A stretch of 64,000 nucleotides of DNA from Euleptes europaea (Eukaryota > Chordata > Lepidosauria > Squamata > Sphaerodactylidae), in assembly GCF_029931775.1 (NCBI RefSeq), contig NC_079312.1, forward strand, positions 131,673,872 to 131,737,871. The letters are read 5' to 3'. Positions 57,025 through 64,000 of this stretch are shown here, piece by piece. The notes under the pieces are model-generated. The model saw nothing but the letters and a program-made list of their open reading frames with translations, was not told the origin of the DNA and searched no databases. Numbering within the stretch: position 1 is the stretch's first letter; every line of letters begins with the position of its first letter. The position numbers were made by a program, and so were the translations under genes.

Positions 57025-57590
57025 AACACATGAAGCTGTGTGTGTGTGTTAAGTGCCGTCAAGTCGCTTCCGACTCATGGCGACCCTATGAATGAAAGTC
57101 CTCCAAAATGTCCTGTCTTTGACAGCCTTGCTCAGATCTTGCAAATTGAGGGCTGTGGCTTCCTTTGAGTCAGCCCATCTCTTGTTGGGTCTTCCTCTCT
57201 TCCTGCTGCCCTCAACTTTTCCTAGCATGACTGTCTTTTCCAGTGACTCTTGTCGTCTCATGACGTGACCAAAATACGACAGCCTCAGTTTAGTCATTTT
57301 AGCTTCTAGGGTCCGTTCAGGCTTGATTTGATCTATAACCCGCTGATTTGTTTTTTTGGCAGTCCACGGAAACACATGAAGCTGCCTTATACTAAATCAG
57401 ACCCTTGGTCCATCAAAGCCAGTAGTATCTACTCAGGCCGGCAGCGGCTCTCCGGGGTCTCAGGCAGAGGTCTTTCACCTCACCTACTTGCCTAGTCCCT
57501 TTAACGGGAGATGCCGGGGATTGAACCTGGGACCTTCTGCAGGCCAAGCAGAGGCTCCACCACTGAGCCCCGGCCCTTCCCCTCACTGTT
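57025..57590 (-). mobile_element. tRNA-derived SINE interrupted by a BovB
   Basis: The main part is 57371-57590. The plus strand shows aacacatgaagctgccttat, cagacccttggtccatcaaa, gggattgaacctgggacctt (inverted B box) and ccactgagccccgg (inverted A box). The end of the SINE is duplicated to the left of the BovB (57025-57038). Same family as 2575-2772. Confidence 0.85.
57039..57370 (-). mobile_element. BovB (RTE) LINE tail inserted in a SINE, 14-bp target duplication
   Basis: The minus strand encodes TAKKTNQRVIDQIKPERTLE, LRLSYFGHVMRRQESLEKTV, KRGRPNKRWADS and HRVAMSRKRLDGT, with the (CA)n tail at the left. It is flanked by aacacatgaagctg at 57025-57038 and 57371-57384, a perfect duplication. 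The copy is only 332 bp long and fairly young. Confidence 0.92.
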
Positions 57591-57699
57591 CAAAATGGGC
57601 CAAACCCGCCCTTTTCATCTTTTTTTTTTTAATGACTGAGGAGCTAGTAAAGTAAGTAGGGAGTAATTGCTTCCCCAAGAGCACCGAGAATAAGCTCCG

Positions 57700-58520
57700 C
57701 TATCTGTAAGTACTTTGACCCCTCCTTTTGCTCGGGACGACAGGTCAGACCTCGGGCAGAGGGCGGAGGCGGCTTCTGTCGGCGCGCCCGGGCAAAGTCC
57801 TCTGTTCGCCGCCATCGAGGAGCGTTTTGCCAAAAGCGATTAACGAAACGGCAGGAGCGCGCAGGAGCTTCCAGTCCAGGCCGGCGCTCCTGCGGTTGCT
57901 ATGGCGACGAGGCTCCTCTAGGCCTCATAATCTCGAAATCCCACCCCGCCGCTGTCCCTTGACCCGGCTTTCCCATCAGACGAGCCGCCGCCGCCGCCTC
58001 CATCTCAGGCTCCACCCCCTGTTGCCAAGGAAGTGAGGTCACATAATATGGCGGCTTGGACCTAGCTGCGCCGAGGGAGGATCCGGGGCGTCGGGGAATC
58101 GGCGTCCATCCTTCCCGGTCGGGGTGCCTCGCCGGCCCTGAACCCCTCCGGGACCGAGAAGCGGGGCTCAAGGCCGCGATGGTCGCGGGAGTCGCCCGGC
58201 TCTGAGTCAGGGTCCCCCGCAACCGGCTGGGGTCCAGCCTGACCGCCTCGATGGAGCTGAGAGTCGGCAACCGGTACCGGCTTGGCCGGAAGATCGGAAG
58301 CGGCTCCTTCGGGGACATTTACCTGGGTGAGCGGGCGCGGCCCTGGGCGAGCCGCGGCAGAGCCGGGGGGTTGTGCGGGCTCCGGGGGGGCGGTTCCCCC
58401 TTGGGAGGAACGGCGGCCGCTTCGCTTGTCCCGTTTCGCCAGGAGCCTCGGCTGGGCGAGGTTCGCTGCGAGGGACTCGGACCGCCCGAGAGCCGCAGTG
58501 AGCTCAGTAGTGGGAAATGA
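57700..58520 (+). promoter_or_regulatory. CSNK1D: CpG-island promoter and 5' UTR of CSNK1D
   Basis: A strongly CpG-rich block around CSNK1D exon 1. Visible sites are an RFX X-box-like gttgctatggcgac at 57895-57908 and a YY1-like aatatggcgg at about 58045-58054 with ggaagtgagg (ETS-like) just before it. The 5' UTR probably starts near 58,050-58,080. Several reading frames stay open here only because the DNA is GC-rich. Confidence 0.7.
58251..58326 (+). CDS. CSNK1D: CSNK1D first coding exon (casein kinase 1 delta, partial)
   Basis: The ATG at 58251 opens [20 protein letters not shown], then GDIYL, and the exon ends at a strong donor (CTGG|GTGAGC) with exit phase 1, as in mammalian CK1 delta/epsilon. 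Residues 16-21 (GSGSFG) are the ATP-binding glycine-rich loop. Arg at position 8 matches delta (NRYRLG); epsilon has Lys (NKYRLG), so CSNK1D is favoured. CK1 delta is a Ser/Thr kinase of the cytosol, nucleus and centrosome that acts in circadian PER phosphorylation, Wnt signalling and 40S ribosome maturation. The next exon (TDIAAGEEVAIKLE...) was not seen to 64,000, so intron 1 exceeds 5.6 kb. The ATG has G at +4 but a poor -3 base; it is chosen by homology. Confidence 0.93.
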
Positions 58521-58866
58521 GCCCTTTGCTTAGCTAGCCGCCTTTATTGGGAGCCAGCCCCAGTTTCTTGAGTGGGGTTTGCTTCCCAATGAACCTCTTT
58601 CCGTATTCCGGCCTTAATTCGTCTTCCGGTAGTGCGGAGTGGGGGGCCAGAGTCGTGCCCAGGAACTTCCTTTGTGACCTTGGGCAAGTCGCTTTTCCTC
58701 TCTCCCCTTTGGGTTTCCCAAACTGGGCCTGAAGATACCCTGCCCGCTCTGGGCAGCTCTGCAGGGGACAAATGGATTTCGGAAGCATCATATGTGGTTT
58801 ATTTATTAATTACAATATTTGAGCGCTTTAGGCGGTGTAGGCCCCAGCAACTAATCCAGTTTTAAA

Positions 58867-59053
58867 GAGACAAAAAGGGCAGGAATCCAGTAGCACCTTA
58901 AAGACTAACAAAAATATTTTCTGGTGTATGAGCTGAGCTGTGGCTCACAAAAGCTCCTACCCTACCAGAAAATTTTTGTGTTAGTCTTTAAGGTGCTACT
59001 GGACTCTTGCCCTTTTTGACTACTGCAAACAGACTAACGCGGCTACCCGCTGT
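58867..59053. repeat. Inverted pair of an interspersed repeat (foldback)
   Basis: The left arm aaaaagggcaggaatccagt/agcaccttaaagactaacaa (58,872 on) is the reverse complement, with few mismatches, of the right arm gttagtctttaaggtgctac/tggactcttgcccttttt (to about 59,018). Arms are about 55-60 bp with a loop of about 30-40 bp. It is followed by gcaaacagactaacgcggct. Same family as 41193-41312. Confidence 0.8.
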
Positions 59054-60849
59054 GAGTTTTAAAGAGAGAATCCCTGAGGTTTGGGTCGTTTCGTACACAT
59101 CACCTTTTGTGGCTTGTCATACCTACTGTGACAGGGCTTCTTCTTTTTTAAGCCGAGTGTATTTGGAAGGCACACATACGTTTTCTTTTTTAACATAAAG
59201 GTATGCTAAGTTATCTTCAGACCAAGCACCCAGTTTTGATTATATAAATTGTGGGCCTGAACCAGAGGCCTCTTAAATGGTAATGAATCTTTAATAGACC
59301 CTGAGGGTTGGTGTGGATTTTCTCTTTCATGTTGTGTGCTGTAAGCGAGTCTGGGTGTCTTCTTTCAAACTGATGTGTTTTATGCAAAGGTAAACCAGAA
59401 AAATCTCTGATAATATACTGATGCTGGCAAATAGGTTTGGGTTCAATCCTGCAAAGTCTTCTGCTGAGCACTGCAGTCTGCATTGAATGGCTTTAATGGG
59501 GTTGCTGACTAGGCATGCTGATGTACAAGAACATAAGTCAATCCAAGTCTGAGCACTTGTGGTTAAAATACACTAATTTGTGTGTGACACGAGCAGGGAA
59601 TCCATCTGTGAAATCTGTTAGCTGTTGTTTGAAGCATACCACTTTACAGTTTTACTCTATTGCAGTATTCTGTATTAGAATGTTGGCATGCCTAATCGCC
59701 TATGCACTTGTATATTCTTAGCTGCCTGTATGAAAAAAAAAAAGAAAAACCAAGACTTCTATTTGACTGTACATTATCAAGGATCAGAAGACTGGTTCAG
59801 AAGATTATGGTGATAAGAGTGCCTTGGAATATGTGTTGGGTGATCTCTGGTGCTGGTTCTCAAACTACTTGAGAACTGTTTTAAAAGGCTTCCAATGCTG
59901 TATGCTACATGCTGTCATTATTAGTTAGAGGATTGTGAGGCAGTGCTTATGGAGCTGTATGTAAGGGTGTGCCCCCGGCAGTAGAAAGAGCTGTCTTTCT
60001 TTTCTGTTGCAGCTCCACCTATGGGAGCAGTAGTTAAAGCTGTCATGCAGGCTGAAAGACTAGTTATAAAAAGAGAGAGGTTTTATTAGTCTTAATAACA
60101 CCGTTCATCTAGGTGTCAAGTTTCCAGCCAGACGCTGAACAACTAGTTTGTGATAAGCAGCTGTCTATTTTGATTTTTTTAAAGGAGTTATGTACCAGAA
60201 AGTGTGCAGGTATCTGGACTATATACTGTATAGAAATACAGTGTCTTAAGGCTGGAATGGGGGAGGGGGTGTGAGAGAATAACGCCACTGCACCAATGTA
60301 TATGCTATCTATCCCTTGTATATTAGCAACCAGACTTGAGTCTTTTATGCTCTGATCGCTATGAAACTACTGAGACTAGTGAAAACACAACACTGTAGGT
60401 ATTGAACTTTTTAACCATCCTGGTACTTTAAAAACCTCCATACTTTCTAGTACTGGGGCTTTTGCTAACTTTAAATATGTTAAGGCTTTACTGCCCTTAG
60501 TCAGTGTTTAAACCTGACACCAGTGTGTTTGGAAAATGCCAAGAGAGGAATAAACAGGTGAGAGTCCTTTCAACTAGGTCTCTTCATGAAGTAGCCCATC
60601 AGTTCAGCCTGCATTTTCAGAAACTTGGACTCTAACCTTCCTTATTTCCATATCATAGCATTTAGAGATTTATTGCATCAGACCAGTTGGGAGGGGTTTC
60701 AGTAAAATTCAGATGCTGTGTTTAGCTTTCTACCTTCCTTACTAATTTGGGGTGTTACTTCCTGATCCTAGAAAACAACTTTCCACTAATTGCAGTGAAA
60801 GCTGTTCCTCCTGTCAGCTACTATGAAAAAAGAAACCAATATCATCGTC

Positions 60850-61015
60850 AAACCTAGAAGCTCAGCAGGGTTAGCTGTGGGAGACCACCAAGGAAGTCCA
60901 GGCTGCTATGCAGAGGAAGACAAACAACCTTTGTTAATCTCTTGCCTTGAAAATCCCACAGGATAGCCATAAGTGGGCTGCACTTGATGGCACTTTACAC
61001 ACACATACACATAAC
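60850..61015 (+). mobile_element. 5S rRNA-headed SINE, head shortened
   Basis: Begins at cctagaagctcagcagggtt, so the 5' part of the 5S-like head and part of its middle are missing. Then gggagaccaccaaggaagtc, and the tail gcacttgatggcactttaca, then (ca)n. Confidence 0.8.
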
Positions 61016-61483
61016 AATTTCTAAGGCAGATTTTAAGTAAGTATAAAGTAAAGTAAAGTCCTTTCCTTACCGAAAGGAAAGCAGTTTAAAGTAGAAGTAT
61101 AAAACTGTTTTTTTCTTTTCAGTCTTAGGAAGTGTCTGTCAATCTCAAGAAGCTTTTGCCCTCTTTTTTAAAATTCTCACATGTATTACTTGCCTGTCTT
61201 GAAGATGGCATTAATATCAAATACTGTTCCTAGGGTTTTCTTTGGGGGGATATCATGGGGAGGTATAAGTTTGTCTTTCAGCTACTGGTTTCCAAGGCAG
61301 AAAATATGCTGAAGAGCAACTTTTTTTTCATGAAATGATAGAATACCCACCTTTGTATTTTGTGTTACAAAGATATGTGTCTTTGACAATGACGAAGACG
61401 CTGATCTTGATTATTTGATTTGACAATAGCCATGCTCTCCCAGAAAATCCAACACAAAGTTCTAATTCTAAATAGGAGATTGA

Positions 61484-61722
61484 GAGCCAGCATGGTTTAG
61501 TGGTTAAGAGCAGTGGATTCTAATCTGGAGAGCTGGGTTTATCTCTCCACTCCTCCACATGCAGCCTGCTGGGTGACCTTGGGCCAGTCACAGTTGTCTC
61601 CGAACTCTCTCAGCCCCACTTACCTTGCAAGGTGTCATTTGTGGGGAGGGGAAAGCGATTGTAAGCCGCTTTGAGACTCCTTAAAGGAAGAGAAAAGTGG
61701 GATATAAAAACCAACTCTTCTT
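61484..61722 (+). mobile_element. tRNA-derived SINE with L2-like tail
   Basis: gagccagcatggtttagtgg, cctgctgggtgaccttgggc, gtggggaggggaaagcgatt and gggatataaaaaccaactct. Near full-length; a subfamily with a shorter middle than 42165-42475. Confidence 0.88.
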
Positions 61723-62185
61723 TCTCAGCAGAAATGCTTTTGGCTGGTTGTAAAACAAATGTGATAAAGACATTGAACATTCAGACCTATGCCTGATGTC
61801 TGACAGGATACATTCAGAGACTGCAGCTAGAAAATGTTTTGTTTAATTCTGACTATTTTAAAACACTGCTAATGTCCCATCTTCATCTAAAACTGCATCC
61901 TTTCAGTCTTGGATGGTGTAGGCCCACAGTTGCCAAACATTAATCTAGAGGTACTTTTTGCTATTTTCTTTTATTGGAACCTTCCTGCTACTAGTGGTAA
62001 CAGCTTTGCAATGCACCAGTATTGTGCATTAATACCAAAAATTAGCAAGCTGTTAAATCCATCTTGCATATTCATAGCACTTATCTCCAAATTACCTTAG
62101 TATTTCTCAGACCCTGACCTTTACCCAGCTTCTGTTTTCTTGAAAATTGTGAAATGTTGCTCCTTCACTAAAAAAAAAAAATTGG

Positions 62186-62240
62186 CAGAAAAGGTGCTTA
62201 CCTGAGAACAGTGGCTTCCTTGCTCAGGAATCTATGTCCG
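62186..62240. other. Possible fragment of a DIRS-like terminus
   Basis: gtgcttacctgagaacagtg and ccttgctcaggaatctatgt resemble loosely the end of the DIRS element at 27,412 (ttggcttacctgtgaaggtt...). The match is weak and may be chance. Confidence 0.15.
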
Positions 62241-62599
62241 ACTGCAACATTTAATCCCTCCTTATGAAATGAATATACAGCATATTTGTGTCCTGTGGTT
62301 TTATGTGCCATTCTACTGACAGTCTAAGTAAAATGACTGACCTTTTGAAAAGCTTGCCTCTTTCTTTCTTCCTTTCCTGTGTAGCTGTGTATAATCCATA
62401 TAAACGTATGCAGGATAGTAGGTGTAATATGAAATCTCCTTTAGAAACAACCACAATTGTTCTTATTTTTTAAAAAGACCTTAAATCAAGCGTGTGCTGT
62501 TGCCTCTGAACAAAAAGAAAATGGTTTGAGGACCCTTAGTTATTGTTTTGGTAGTCTTATCTACCTCTCTCCCCAAAATCTTGAATGCAGTTTGTTATT

Positions 62600-63045
62600 A
62601 ACTTGATTTATACCCCACCTTTCTTTCCATTGGGGGCCCAATGAGTTCTCCACTCCATTTTATCCTCACAACAGCCCCATGGGGCAGGTTAAGGTGAGTG
62701 TGTGTGACTGGCTCAAGGTTAGTCAGCAAGCTTGCATGGCAGAGTGAGAATTCAAACCTGGGTCTCCCAGATGCTGTGTGTGTAAAGTGCCTTCAAGTCG
62801 CAGCCGACTTATGGCGACCCCTTTTGGGGTTTTCATGGCAAGAGACTAACAGAGGTGGTTTGCCAGTGCCTTCCTTTGCACAGCAACCCTGGACTTCCTT
62901 GGTCTCCCATCCAAATACTAACCAGGGCTGACCCTGCTTAGCTTCTGAGATCTGACGAGATCAGGCTAGCCTGGGCCATCCAGGTCAGGGCCTCCCAGAT
63001 GCTAGTCAAACATTATCCACAATGCCACACTTAGAGGACAGTAGT
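62600..63045 (-). mobile_element. tRNA-derived SINE interrupted by a 5S-type SINE
   Basis: Left part 62600-62775: gatttataccccacctttct, tgactggctcaaggttagtc and aattcaaacctgggtctccc (inverted B box). Right part from 62992: gctagtcaaacattatccac (inverted A box region). Same family as 53660-53885. Confidence 0.82.
62776..62991 (-). mobile_element. 5S rRNA-headed SINE, full-length, nested, 12-bp target duplication
   Basis: The minus strand begins cctgacctggatggcccagg, then gatctcgtcagatctcagaa, gctaagcagggtcagccctg, gttagtatttggatgggaga, which follows the 5S rRNA internal control region closely. It ends cgacttgaaggcactttaca, then (ca)n. Flanks ctcccagatgct at 62764-62775 and 62992-63003 are a perfect duplication. 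Confidence 0.92.
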
Positions 63046-63804
63046 TAATCTCTATGTTAAACACTAATTTTGGATAGGCTCTCACATGTTTAAGTGCTTA
63101 AGGAGATACAATGTCTACCAAATCAAGGTGCTGAAATGAAAGTAGTAGTAGAATGCAATCACTTCATTTTCATCTACATTTCCTATACATTGGATCCAGC
63201 AGTTTGTTAATGCAAGGAGCGTGGATTTTTATCACATTCTCCCTCCCCCCAGCAATCCCTTCCAGCCCTGGGAAAGTTGCTTTGCAAGGATGTGGGTCCC
63301 AAGTAAGATGGAGCACTGTACTCGGGAAAGAGAAGGGAGCAAAATTGCTTTCTTTTCTGCAAATATGGCTTCGCTGACAGAAGAAGGGCAATTTCACCCT
63401 CTTGCCCCTCAGTTGAGTGTCCTGGCCCCACATGACTATTAGCCCATACACATCCTATGAGCCTGGTGATCAACTTTCTTGAGGACAGAAAGAACTGTTG
63501 GATATAGGGGAGCATGACAAAGATTCACATATGTCAGCAGTTTCTACTGGCAGGTTGCTGGATCTAACTGTTTTGTCCTAATTTATATATTACCACAGAC
63601 AGGGAAAACCCAACTGTCTAATGCCAGCAGTTTTGCTGCATTCTGTACATTTCTGTGTTCTGTCTCTTCTTCCCTCCCCCATGATCCAGATGAGGTGGAG
63701 AGAGGATACAGTGGGTTGGCCCTCTGTGATCCCCAAAAGATGCTCCTTGTGGTCAGGAGACCTTCAGGAATGTGTGGAAATTGCTTCCCTCCCTCCTTTT
63801 ATGT

Positions 63805-64000
63805 AAGCCCAGGCTAGCCCGATCTTTTCAGATCCCGGAGGTTAGTAGGGTTGGACCTGGTCAGTATTTGGAAGGGAAACTACCAAGGAAGTCCAGGATC
63901 TTGACACAGAGGCGGGCAGTGGCCAGCCACCTCTGAGGTCGCTTGCCCTGAAAACCCTACGAGGTCACTATAAGTTGGCTATGATTTGACAGCAAAAAAA
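63805..64000 (+). mobile_element. 5S rRNA-headed SINE, running to the window edge
   Basis: agcccaggctagcccgatct, ggttagtagggttggacctg, gtcagtatttggaagggaaa, then body accaaggaagtccaggatct and tail gctatgatttgacagcaaaa. More diverged; ends in A-rich sequence instead of (CA)n. Confidence 0.82.

Larger units (their letters stand above)
58327..64000 (+). other. CSNK1D: CSNK1D intron 1 (partial)
   Basis: No second exon seen. It contains a foldback (58,867-59,053), SINEs at 60,850, 61,484, 62,600 and 63,805, and otherwise unremarkable DNA, notably 59,060-60,840 and 61,730-62,590. Confidence 0.65.

Noticed and set aside
57728-58036. Plus-strand open frame of 102 codons before CSNK1D
   Set aside because: Arg/Pro-rich translation of a CpG island; no homology and it ends before the CSNK1D start.
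62776-62991. 5S rRNA gene candidate
   Set aside because: Only the head resembles 5S rRNA; the remainder is a SINE body with (CA)n tail and target duplications.

Overview
The window is nuclear DNA of a vertebrate, most likely a squamate reptile (lizard or gecko-like). It holds parts of three conserved multi-exon genes. The repeat fauna points to squamates: BovB (RTE) LINEs, SINEs with a 5S-rRNA-like head, Sauria-type tRNA SINEs, L2/CR1 LINEs and a DIRS retroelement. Genus cannot be told from the sequence alone.

Layout. (1) 1-39,000, minus strand: the 5' part of MBTD1. Eight coding exons can be placed with matching splice phases (38,763 down to 3,186); together they encode the first 300 residues. 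The remaining MBT repeats lie beyond the left edge. Intron 1 (14.8 kb) carries a DIRS element of about 5.4 kb set inside an older L2-like LINE. Intron 3 carries a long antisense L2-like LINE. (2) 38,900-40,535: the shared MBTD1/UTP18 promoter region, GC-rich with CCAAT, E-box and ETS-like sites. It is split by a 5'-truncated BovB LINE that ends 93 bp before the UTP18 start codon. (3) 40,536-54,483, plus strand: complete UTP18, 13 coding exons, 541 residues, all phases closing. (4) 54,484-57,700: UTP18 3' UTR and intergenic DNA with SINEs and a BovB nested in a SINE. (5) 57,700-64,000, plus strand: CpG island, first coding exon of CSNK1D (26 residues including the glycine-rich loop) and 5.7 kb of its first intron.

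Functionally the genes are separate housekeeping units: a TIP60/NuA4-associated histone-methyl-lysine reader, a small-subunit processome WD40 protein and a CK1 protein kinase. MBTD1 and UTP18 are head to head, as in mammals. In human, CSNK1D is on the same chromosome (17q) but far away, so its direct adjacency to UTP18 here is a synteny point of interest.

I found no CRISPR, bacterial operon or clearly new gene system. The most interesting structures are the DIRS element with its internal complementary region and its insertion site, the BovB that splits the shared promoter, several nested insertions with readable target-site duplications, a large foldback in CSNK1D intron 1, and an altered UTP18 C-terminus. 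Family names of SINEs and LINEs are from memory of their sequence patterns and were not checked against a database.
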